The notes beneath the pieces are model-generated. The model saw only the letters and a program-made list of their open reading frames with translations, was not told the origin of the DNA and made no database searches. Positions 1-8,400 of a stretch of DNA of 37,063 bases are shown here, piece after piece. The stretch comes from Blastocatellia bacterium (GTDB taxonomy: Bacteria > Acidobacteriota > Blastocatellia > Pyrinomonadales > Pyrinomonadaceae). The stretch is taken from contig DNNE01000053.1 in assembly GCA_003487805.1 (NCBI GenBank), positions 1-37,063 on the forward strand, given 5' to 3'. The position numbers and the translations under genes were made by a program. The first letter of the stretch is position 1. The number at the start of each line of letters is the position of its first letter.

Positions 1-237
1 GCTTCGGCCTGCGGCCTCAGCGACCCGCCTCGTGAGTCGTACGCAAGTCACTCCATCCTAATCGACTAATTAACTTAGCAACATCAAAACGTTAGACGTT
101 ACCATTATGTGGTACAGCCTTTGTAGTCTCTGGCGGGCATGACGTCGCGACGTGCGACGATAATTTTGGAAGCGAGAAATGAACTCAAAGAAGACGAGAT
201 CAGCGGCCGGTGACACGAGCCATATTCTCCTGGAGAA

Positions 238-390
238 ATGGCCAATCAAAGCATCGACCATTTCTCAGCCAAAAAGGTGCAAGGCATAAGGCTTAGGTTT
301 AATTGCAAGTGTGCGAAGGCTCAAGCGCTGCTTGAAAACATCAACCGATGCTTGATTTTTGACGAACACCCGAGAAGGAGCATTAGATAA
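238..390 (+). CDS. possible small ORF of unknown function (50 aa)
   Basis: This is an open frame of 50 codons starting with ATG after a good ribosome binding site (TGGAGA about 5 bases upstream). The product begins MANQSIDHFSAKK and has a Cys-x-Cys pair near residues 23-25. It ends 10 bases before the recombinase relic begins. I do not recognise it. It could be a real small gene, a fragment of an older gene, or chance; the surrounding DNA is full of decayed genes, which lowers confidence. Confidence 0.3.
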   Translation: MANQSIDHFSAKKVQGIRLRFNCKCAKAQALLENINRCLIFDEHPRRSIR

Positions 391-400
391 GAAATAAAGC

Positions 401-1000
401 TTGCGAAAGTCCCCTGAGAAGGCTAGAGCAACCATTTCATGGCAAGAACGTTTGCGGGACCATGAGAACAAGATTGAGGAGCATTTGCAGAACCGTCTTA
501 TGCGAGGCTGCAATCCTGAAACGACGGTACGAGGTGACCGATCAATTCTTCTTTCCACTTTCCGCAAAATCGATGTCGATGATCCGAGTCATCCACTTGG
601 TTTTCGTCAATTGTATTTCTGGGAACTGCTAGATCCAGCAAACGGCTCCTACTATGCATCATTAATAACCACGGTGATGATTAGGAGGATAAAGCGATTG
701 CTACACGGCGCGGTTACATGTGTTGTTTGCGCGACTTTTGCAACTACGTCCTCCTCCGACCTCATATTCCTGGCACCGGTGGAACAACCTTCATCGACAA
801 GTACGGCCCACTGACGCAAACGATTACTAAGTACGATTTTGGTGATTCACTCGCAGGATCGTCCTCGCAAGAAGCGTTATGCTTTGGCAACGCCATTGTT
901 GGACGACGTATACGAATTCGCTCGAGTTGAGTACCTACCAAAGGTCTCGGTACCGCATTTGGCCGCTCGCAATGCGCCCCAAGCTGGAGTTTCACGCGCC
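401..1000 (+). pseudogene. decayed tyrosine recombinase, N-terminal half (frameshifted relic)
   Basis: Three reading-frame pieces join into a protein that matches, in order, the N-terminal and early catalytic part of the intact recombinase at 1873-2994. The first piece (401 to about 710) has YFWELLDPANGSYYASLI against LIWDLLHPYGSEIIDLYAASL. The next frame (about 715-830) has LRDFCNYVLLRPHIP against IRRLCEYTIQKAYIP. Back in the first frame (about 880-960), LDDVYEFARVEYL matches LRHLLDFVRVEYV. The two frame changes cancel each other, as expected for accumulated indels in a once-functional gene. The catalytic half (Arg, His-x-x-Arg, Tyr) is absent, so it cannot be active. The divergence suggests a homologous element inserted here earlier, not a recent duplication. 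Confidence 0.75.
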
Positions 1001-1091
1001 AGAAGGGAGAGTTTCACTTTGTGCGTTTTATAGCATGCGCCGATTCAATTTCGGACCGAGCGCGCACCACCGCTGACGCCTTCAGCATGGC

Positions 1092-1126
1092 GGCAAGTTT
1101 ACTTTACAAACGCAAGTAAACTTGCC
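1092..1126. repeat. perfect 13-bp inverted repeat with 9-nt loop
   Basis: GGCAAGTTTACTT (1092-1104) and its exact reverse complement AAGTAAACTTGCC (1114-1126) flank the loop TACAAACGC. It lies between the recombinase relic and the next decayed gene. No T-run follows on either strand, so it is not a textbook intrinsic terminator. It could be a terminator stem, an operator, or part of an old element end. Confidence 0.75.
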
Positions 1127-1137
1127 ACGTTGAGGCG

Positions 1138-1824
1138 GTGATCCTCGTTAAGAAATCGGACAACCTCGCTTCAAGACATCCAGGTTAAGACGCAATAGCT
1201 TTATCAGGGACATCCCAAAGAGAGACGCGCCCGTTAACGCCTGGAAACTTCAATGTCAAACTAGAAGAGCGTAAGTCTTCCGACATTCTCGTTGATCGTG
1301 ATCAAGTCCGACGTATCAACGTTGCGGGAATTGACTCACAACCAACCGAAGCACTTCCGCCAGTTGTCGACGGCGATTCTTGGTACCGTTCCTGAGCGTT
1401 CCCTAGTCTCAGCGGAGTGAACGAGGTATGACCAAAGGTCAACAGCTTTTAGTTCGGCGGCGCGTGGGGACGGTGATCCGTCTCTCCAAATCTGCGCGCC
1501 AAAAAAAATCTCTGACGAACACAACCTTACACGCTACGAATTTATCAACTCGCACGAGAACTTGATTCCACAGATCGTTGCAGTCATGCCGGACGACGAA
1601 AGTCAGTCAATTGGCGACCTTCCCTGATTGCGTGAGCCCAAAAATTTTAGCTGGTCCCTCTATTTTAATCCGGCAGCGGTATGGCCTTTGCCGATAGGGC
1701 GCACGAAGATCAGGTTCTACTGGAGAACAGTAACGTTCCCCATACCCTGAGAATGGAGTTAACGAATTCATTTGACGTGAAATATACCGTAAGGCAGGAG
1801 GCGATGATGTTAAGCGCTTCTTAA
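1138..1824 (+). pseudogene. decayed gene of unknown function, several stops and frameshifts
   Basis: No single long frame exists, but consecutive pieces read like protein. From GTG 1138 the frame gives ILVKKSDNLASRHPG, then an in-frame TAA (1186-1188), then 68 clean codons to a TGA at 1393-1395, including NFNVKLEERKSSDILVDRDQ. A shift leads to a second frame, 1421-1627, including NLTRYEFINSHENLIPQIV. After a TGA this same frame continues as LREPKNFSWSLYFNPAAVW. A further shift gives 1681-1824, MAFADRAHEDQVLLENSNV and on to a TAA. Similar composition across frames argues for one broken gene of roughly 220 residues. I do not recognise the family. It may be cargo of the older element whose recombinase relic lies upstream. 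Confidence 0.5.
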
Positions 1825-1872
1825 TTTTGTAAGGTCGAACTTAATTTCTTTGTGCGAAAGAAGGGAAAAGAA

Positions 1873-2994
1873 ATGCCGTATCAATTTACAGTACTGATAG
1901 AGGTCCCCCAGGTACTCGCTGCGGTTCCTTATGAGCAAAGGAAAGCGGATCACGATCTGGTCGTGGCTGCTTACCTCAGAACGTTTGAGAAGAGAGGTCT
2001 AGAGGAAGAGACATCTCGTCGAACGCGGAAATTTCTGGGTAGTTTTTTCAAGTCGATTCTCATCAGATATCCAGCGGGTGATCCCCAGTGGCATATATTG
2101 ATTTGGGACCTGCTCCATCCCTATGGGAGTGAAATAATTGATCTTTATGCAGCGAGTCTGAACAAGTACGCATTCAAGCGCGGCAGCCAAATCAAGTATC
2201 TTAGCGAGATACGACGGCTGTGCGAATATACGATTCAAAAGGCTTACATCCCGAGCCGCACGCCCGTTGCGGTTAAGGAAAGATATGTTACGCCCTCTCA
2301 ACCGGTTACTCGGTATGATCACCCTGTACACGCGATTGACGATCCTAACGTTGATCCGGCCGTAATCGGCGACTCGCTGAGACACTTGCTTGATTTCGTT
2401 CGGGTAGAGTACGTGAAGAACAGTCGAAACAAAGACCTCGCCCGGCGAGACTACGTAGCGATCGTCGTCGCCGTAACCTCGGGCGTCAGGGCCAACGAGT
2501 TGTGCCATCTGGATATCGATGATATTCGCTTTGAAGAACGTCGAATCTGGGTTCGATTTGGCAAGGGCCACAACGGTTCCGGTAAGCGCCAGCGGCTTAC
2601 GATCCTAACAGACTTTGCGGCGGAGACTCTTCGCATATATCTCAAACACACCCGGCCGAAACTTGCCAGAGCAGATGTAGCAACGGATGCGGTGTTGCTT
2701 ACGCAGCAAGGAAATCGCGTCACCTACGGGGCGATGAAAGCCCGCTTAAATAAAATCGTGCGCCTCGCGAAAGAGTCGGATATAAAAATGCCTAATTCTT
2801 TCGGATGGCACGATCCACGTCGAAGCTTCACGACGGGAAACACGGCGGAGCATCCTGAAAAATTAATTCACATCTCCGGCCTGCTTGGTCATACAGGCCT
2901 GGGTACCGTGCACAGATACATCCGGCCAAGTAGAAGGACACTACGCGATGCCACTAAGAAAGTGGCAGGTCAGTTAGTTCCACCGACTTCATAA
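1873..2994 (+). CDS. tyrosine recombinase/integrase
   Basis: This is a phage-integrase-family site-specific recombinase of 373 residues. The complete catalytic set is visible, counting from ATG 1873: Arg206 in TSGVRANEL, a beta-hairpin Lys near 231, His313-x-x-Arg316 in GWHDPRRSF (a second Arg replaces the common His after this motif), His340 in LLGHTGLGT, and the nucleophile Tyr349 in HRYIRP. The N-terminal 170 residues form a probable core-binding arm. A GTG seven codons upstream (1852) is in frame, but the AAGGGA about 8 bases before ATG 1873 favours the latter. It is first of a tight three-gene cassette: the XRE gene starts 15 bases after its stop. It is expected to catalyse integration and excision of the element. 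Confidence 0.93.
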   Translation: MPYQFTVLIEVPQVLAAVPYEQRKADHDLVVAAYLRTFEKRGLEEETSRRTRKFLGSFFKSILIRYPAGDPQWHILIWDLLHPYGSEIIDLYAASLNKYAFKRGSQIKYLSEIRRLCEYTIQKAYIPSRTPVAVKERYVTPSQPVTRYDHPVHAIDDPNVDPAVIGDSLRHLLDFVRVEYVKNSRNKDLARRDYVAIVVAVTSGVRANELCHLDIDDIRFEERRIWVRFGKGHNGSGKRQRLTILTDFAAETLRIYLKHTRPKLARADVATDAVLLTQQGNRVTYGAMKARLNKIVRLAKESDIKMPNSFGWHDPRRSFTTGNTAEHPEKLIHISGLLGHTGLGTVHRYIRPSRRTLRDATKKVAGQLVPPTS

Positions 2995-3009
2995 GAAGGA
3001 ATTAAGAAA

Positions 3010-3321
3010 ATGAGCTTTCATTGGAAACTACGCAGAGAAATGTTGCTCCGAAAAAACGTTCATCGGCCGATCGATCTGCAAGCACTTCTAAGGGAGAACG
3101 GTTATCCGCTCTCTTTGCCAGCAGTTTGCGCATTGGTAAATCAAGAACCGAAAGCTTTACCGCTGAAAACAATGCAAGCTCTCTGCAACTCCCTTAACTG
3201 CAATCTGAACGACTTGTGCGTAATGGAGCCAGATTCAAAACGCCGGGGGCCACAGTGCTCAGACCCTCAGGAAGATGAGTACCCGGATCCTTTCCAATTT
3301 CCGATTCATGAGTGCGACTAA
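3010..3321 (+). CDS. small XRE/Cro-type helix-turn-helix protein
   Basis: This is a 103-residue protein whose residues about 20-72 look like a Cro/CI-type HTH of the HTH_26 style: a turn region in SLPAVCALVNQEPKALPLKT followed by MQALCNSLNCNLNDLC, the usual last helix of small XRE proteins. The C-terminal 30 residues are acidic and proline-rich. AAGGA precedes the ATG at proper distance. It sits between the active recombinase and the zinc-ribbon recombinase-like gene and overlaps the latter's first possible start. It probably controls expression of the cassette or acts as an excision or directionality factor; this role is inferred from position only. Confidence 0.8.
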   Translation: MSFHWKLRREMLLRKNVHRPIDLQALLRENGYPLSLPAVCALVNQEPKALPLKTMQALCNSLNCNLNDLCVMEPDSKRRGPQCSDPQEDEYPDPFQFPIHECD

Positions 3322-5239
3322 TTGCACAGCCAAATCACGAGCTAACCATATGTCTGCGTCCAACACTATAACGCGGATTGCCGTTTGCATCCGTTGCGAG
3401 CGACCCTACTGGAACACCGGACCAGATGTGTGCGGAAGATGCGAAGACAGCGCTAAGAACTCACAACCCAGTGTGGCAGAGGCGCAGGCTGCGAGAAGAT
3501 CCTACAGAAGGTTGAATTCCACGGTCCAAGGTAATTGTTCCGATTGTGGTACGTTCACGCGAATTGATCTAAGGGATCTCCATTGCGTTGATTGTCAGAA
3601 AGAGCACTACCAGCGTAATCGTCTGGAGGCGCTAAAGCAAAAAGTCAGATGCAAGGGATGCTCAGAGATAAAACGTCCGGCGTACCTGAGTGAAAACATC
3701 TGTCGAAGGTGCGTCCTCACACGAAAAAATGAGGTCGCGCGCTGCATCGATTGCGGCAAAGACAAATTGATTGCGGTACGGAAGAACGGACCGCTGTGCC
3801 TGCGCTGCTATCAGGATCGCGATGCGAGCAAACGTTTGCGAAGCCTTCTCGACAATTATCGCGGCCCGAATCAGGATTATTTAACGCAGCTAACTGAACG
3901 AATTGACTGGAACAGGGTTGATGAGGAGATGAGGCACCGATTCAGCGTATTTGTCGCCTTCCTCCGAGATACGTCCATACCCGAACCTCTAACCTGGGAA
4001 TGGTTCGATGACAATATGCCATCGCTGAAGCGAGAGAATCGAAAGCGGGCGCAACGGATTCGCTCCTCTCTCTGGGACCTCGCTTATCTCCAGGTAGCAC
4101 AGGGAAGACTCGAGGATCGGAAATCCTATCTTGGACGAAAAAGAATAGAGAATTTGATCGAACAGATGCCGGAGCAATGGCGAAAAGAAATGGCGGATCA
4201 CGTTGACTGGATGAAACGCGTGAGCTTCTCGCCCTACACAATTTACACGAGACTTATTAATACAAGGCAGTGGTTAAGCTGGTGCGATCATCGCGGTGTT
4301 GGCCTTCACGAAATCACGGAGTTCGTGTTTGAGGAGTTTGAGCAGTTCTACAAATGGCAATGGCTTTGCGCTGATTGCGACACGCAAGCTGCGTACGATC
4401 TATATGGCGATACGCCTAACTGTTTTCAGTGTGGCATGAGCATGGCGAAGGCAACATGGCATACGAACCGGGCCGTCGGATCAATGTGCTTTGACGTTCA
4501 GGGTTTATTGCGCTGGGCAATTGAAGTGGGTCTGGCGCGCGAGGCAATTACTACGACCCCGTGTCACGCTCTGACTTTTCGACATTATCCAGATGATGTC
4601 ATAAAGCAAATAGCGAGGTACGTAGCCTCACCGACGGCGTGTCCGATTGAAGCCTTCGTTTTTTACTTAGTTATCTTTCACACCTGTTCCGCGTCGGAAT
4701 TAATGCAAGCCCAGCTGCCGATAGCCGAGAATGGAGAAGTTCAGAAGTTGTCCGAGGCGCTTTGCATCATCATTCCAGAGCGCGAGCCATCGCGCGGTAA
4801 TCTTTCGACCGGACGCGTTGAAAAACGGATCGAATTCGACCCTTCGCTGATTGAATGGCTGACGCCGCTGCTGGCAAGAGTTGATGAGTGGCGCGGACGT
4901 ATTCTCAAGGGATTGCCCAACAAGTACGTGTTAATAACGCCGTGCGGAGCTAAACACGAGAAATCCATTACGTATAAATATATTTCGAATACCATCGATC
5001 GTGGTTGCGCGAACGCTGGTGTGGCTCACTGCACAGCTAAGACATTGCGTCTGACAGCCGCAGCGATGTTCGCGGATGCTGGAGTGGTGGGAATTCTCAG
5101 ATTAATGGGTTGGAGCAAACAGCGGGCGCACCAGCTTGGTTGGATTGAGAACCGTGAGATGGTATTGCCTGGAGTTCGCAAGATAGCTAGACGTAAGAAC
5201 AATATGCGCCAGCCCCCAGCGGGGGCATTAGCGAAGTGA
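3275..5239 (+). CDS. zinc-ribbon, degenerate tyrosine-recombinase-like protein
   Basis: The protein has up to 654 residues. Four CxxC-x(11-14)-CxxC zinc-ribbon motifs stand in tandem: Cys 38/41/53/56, 88/91/104/107, 126/129/143/146 and 157/160/175/178. A fifth lies in the middle, near Cys 365/368/381/384. The rest resembles a tyrosine recombinase: a SAM-like arm around 300-400 and a catalytic-fold C-terminus. The residues that matter are mostly lost. The first Arg motif reads FHTCSASEL, the His-x-x-Arg box keeps only Arg592 (AKTLRLTAA), the GH box is GW (LMGWSKQRAHQLGW), and no nucleophile Tyr follows. It is likely a DNA-binding partner of the active recombinase, not an enzyme. Starts at ATG 3308 or 3350 are possible; none has a convincing ribosome binding site, and translation is probably coupled to the overlapping XRE gene. 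Confidence 0.8.
   Translation: MSTRILSNFRFMSATNCTAKSRANHMSASNTITRIAVCIRCERPYWNTGPDVCGRCEDSAKNSQPSVAEAQAARRSYRRLNSTVQGNCSDCGTFTRIDLRDLHCVDCQKEHYQRNRLEALKQKVRCKGCSEIKRPAYLSENICRRCVLTRKNEVARCIDCGKDKLIAVRKNGPLCLRCYQDRDASKRLRSLLDNYRGPNQDYLTQLTERIDWNRVDEEMRHRFSVFVAFLRDTSIPEPLTWEWFDDNMPSLKRENRKRAQRIRSSLWDLAYLQVAQGRLEDRKSYLGRKRIENLIEQMPEQWRKEMADHVDWMKRVSFSPYTIYTRLINTRQWLSWCDHRGVGLHEITEFVFEEFEQFYKWQWLCADCDTQAAYDLYGDTPNCFQCGMSMAKATWHTNRAVGSMCFDVQGLLRWAIEVGLAREAITTTPCHALTFRHYPDDVIKQIARYVASPTACPIEAFVFYLVIFHTCSASELMQAQLPIAENGEVQKLSEALCIIIPEREPSRGNLSTGRVEKRIEFDPSLIEWLTPLLARVDEWRGRILKGLPNKYVLITPCGAKHEKSITYKYISNTIDRGCANAGVAHCTAKTLRLTAAAMFADAGVVGILRLMGWSKQRAHQLGWIENREMVLPGVRKIARRKNNMRQPPAGALAK
5212..5226. repeat. 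GC-rich hairpin at the end of the recombinase cassette
   Basis: GCCCCC (5212-5217), loop AGC, GGGGGC (5221-5226). It lies inside the last codons of the zinc-ribbon gene. No T-run follows. A similar layout (GGCC, TGC, GGCC at 6-16, then GTGAGTCGT) occurs at the window start, see findings. Confidence 0.6.
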
Positions 5240-5304
5240 GTCGTGCGAGTGCGCGAGCCGACGAGCGTAGCGGGCGCAAGGGGGAGAGTCAATAAGCGGG
5301 CGTA

Positions 5305-5414
5305 CGATAATCGTCATTACGTTAAGAGGCGCAACCGGCCCCTAAGCTGACAGCAGTAAACGGTTATTCGGAGCCTTCAACAGACTGCGCCGATAACGTA
5401 ATGCACGATTATCG
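5305..5414. repeat. long imperfect inverted repeat between recombinase cassette and defence operon
   Basis: CGATAATCGT and CATTACGTTA (5305-5324) plus GGCGCA (5328-5333) pair with TGCGCC (5386-5391), TAACGTAATG (5394-5403) and ACGATTATCG (5405-5414). Only a 3/2-base internal loop and one bulged C (5404) interrupt the 26 paired bases. The loop is 52 bases. It ends 29 bases before the STAND gene. It could be a recombination or attachment site for the neighbouring recombinase, a regulatory structure in the operon leader, or a terminator-like end of the cassette. There is no T-run. Confidence 0.7.
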
Positions 5415-5443
5415 GATGACCGTCCGATTAGCCTTGTCGCATA

Positions 5444-8400
5444 ATGTCGATTATGAGTATCGACTGGAGCGGTCTTAGGCCGCTTGGAAATTCGCAAAAT
5501 CACGCCTTCGAAGAATTATGTTGTCAGCTTGCGTCAACTGAGCCAATGGAAGCCGGTGCCACATTTATCCGGAAAGGAGCGCCGGACGCTGGCATTGAGT
5601 GCTTATGGAGATCTAGCGACGGCACAGAATTGGGCTGGCAAGCCAAATTCTTCCTACGAGTGGAAGCCGCGCAATGGAAGCAGTTAGACAAGTCGGTTCA
5701 TGCGGCGATTAACAAACATCCAAAGCTAACGTCCTACACTATATGTTTGCCTATTGACAGACAGGATCCGCGTATCGAGAGGCGCGTAGATCTTATGGAT
5801 CAGTGGAACGATAGAGTTGCCCGATGGCAAGGCTGGTGTCGGGAGAAAGGAATGTCCGTAGATTTCAACTACTGGGGCGAGCACGAGTTGTGGGAGCGCC
5901 TTAGCAAGGACGAGCACCGGGGTCGTCACTACTTCTGGTTCAACAAGGAGTCTTTCACTCACCAATGGTTTGCCGACCGACTTGATGAGGCAATCGCGAA
6001 TGCTGGAGCGCGCTACACACCAGAGATAAATGTTGGACTTCCAATAGCTGATCTTTTTGACGGTTTGGGACGCACTGCGGCGTTTCGAACAAGCCTTTCC
6101 GAGGCGGGCGGAACGTTGAAACTTGCCTATGCGAAGCTCCGCTTTGGTCCCGAACAGGATCAGATTGGCACTACGATTTCAGCAATCAGGAATGACGCGG
6201 AACTTTTATTTCCTTTGCTGGAAAACGTCTCGGCTATTCGGCCAATCGATTTTGATGGAATCAGAAGGTTAGCACTTCAAATTAACAACAACTGTTGGGA
6301 AGCATGCCGCATTCTGGATAAGATTAAATCTCGATCTCCCAATGAGCAATCTGGCGAAAAGCCGCCGGATGTTAGTTACAGTCGTCATTTGCTGGTTGAA
6401 CTTGCGAACCGATCGAATGAGCTAGCAAACCTGCTAGGTAATAACCAATGTCGCCTTGCGAATACTCCTGCACTAGTCTTAGTTGGAAATGCTGGCTCGG
6501 GCAAGACCCATCTGTCGTGCGATGTCGCAACGAAAAGACTCGAAGCTGGCCTGCCAACTATCATCCTGCTGGGCGAAAACTTTTTGAGCGAAGAGCCGTG
6601 GTCTCAAATCATAAGGATGCTCGGATTGACGTGCGATCGAGCGGAGTTCTTGGGCGCTTTAGAAGCAGCAGCCCAAGCTGCCGGTGGGAAAGCTTTGATT
6701 CTTATAGATGCGCTAAATGAAGGTGACGGGAAAACGCTGTGGCATCGTTATCTCGCTGGAATGTTGACCACGCTTTCGCGCTATCCGTGGATAGCACTGG
6801 CGGTCACAGTTCGTTCCGCCTACGAGGACTTGGTTGTGCCTGAAGGCCTCGTTCCGCCGAAGATGATTCGAGTTGAGCATCCTGGTTTTGCTGAGCATGA
6901 ATACAAAGCTACGGCCACATTTTTTGATTTCTACAAACTGAAAACTCCGAGCGTCCCGCTGCTGAATCCGGAGTTCGAGAATCCCCTTTTTCTGAAACTC
7001 TTTTGCAAAGGGCTAAATAATCTGGGCCGAACCGAAATACCTGTTGGTCTGCAAGGAATTACGGCGATTTTTGATTTGTTTATTGAGTCGGTTAACGAAA
7101 AGCTCGCGAGACCGGATGCTCTGGATTTCGATCCTTCGGAGCGTATTGTGCAAAAAGCGGTAGATCGTTTGGTGGATGCAATGACCAAGATGGGGAAGAC
7201 TTGGTTGCCGCGTGAAGAGGCCAAGAACTTAATCAACGGATTACTTTCGCCTGCGGGTTTTGAAAAGTCACTCTTTCGGAATCTCTTAACTGAAGGTGTA
7301 ATTACGGAGGATCGATTTTGGGATGACTCTGAAGATGAGAAATCGATCGAAAGCATCCATTTTGCATATGAACGATTGTCAGATCATTTAATAACGAAGC
7401 GGCTGCTGGCGGAGCATTTCGACGCAAGTACTCCTGGCCGTGCGTTCGAGCCCGAACAGCCACTGGGAGAGTATGTCAATGATCAGATTGAGGCATGGCG
7501 TTATCGCGGAGTTATTGAGGCACTCGCAATTCAATTGCCCGAGCTCTATTCAATCGAACTCTTCGACTGCGCTCCGGAAGGTGCCAATTGGACTCCATCT
7601 CTCGAAGCGTTCATTGAGAGTTTGATTTGGCGGCGTTCCGAATCGTTCAGCGATGCGACGCTAAAGCACATAAATAACTACATCATTGAGTCACCGGAGT
7701 TACATCATCAGTTCCTGGATGCATTGCTGACCGTCTCATCGAATGTGGAACACCCTTACAATGCGGAGTTCTTGCATAAGAATCTAATCATGCTTGAGCT
7801 TTCCGAGCGGGATTCGTGGTGGTCGATCTATCTTCATGAGAGATACACGCATAGTGAAATCGGCCCGCTTAGCAGGCTTCTTGATTGGGCTTGGTCAGCA
7901 GCCGATAAGAGTCATATCGACGACAAGTCGATAGAGCTGGCTTCTATTGCGCTCGCATGGTTCTTTACAACTTCCAACCGCTTCGTGCGCGATCGCGCCA
8001 CCAAAGCTCTCGTTGCATTACTAACGCCGCGCATTAATGTGCTGGGCAAAGTCTTAGAGCGATTCCGGGAGGTTAACGATCCATATGTTAGCGAACGCGT
8101 CTACGCCGCTGCATATGGCTGTGCGATGCGCAGCACAGACTTAGACGCAATAAAACAACTTGCATTGCATGTGTATCGATTGATCTTTGAAGGTGGCAAT
8201 CCACCTGTTCATATACTCCTTCGCGATTATGCGCGCGGGGTAATCGAGGTAGCGCTGAACTTTGGGATTGAATTGGACATTGATGTCGGGAAAGTAAGAC
8301 CGCCTTATGGCAGTGATTGGATCGGCGACCTGCCTTCGAAAGAAGAACTCGAAAAACGGTACAACACATGGGAAGAGCAGCGATCGGATGAAGAACTCGC

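Noticed and set aside
5305..5414. Integron attC site
   Set aside because: The fold has a bulge and internal loop, but the conserved R-box pair (RYYYAAC / GTTRRRY) is not placed as in attC, and the recombinase lacks a recognisable integron-integrase insertion. Kept only as a candidate site of unknown kind.
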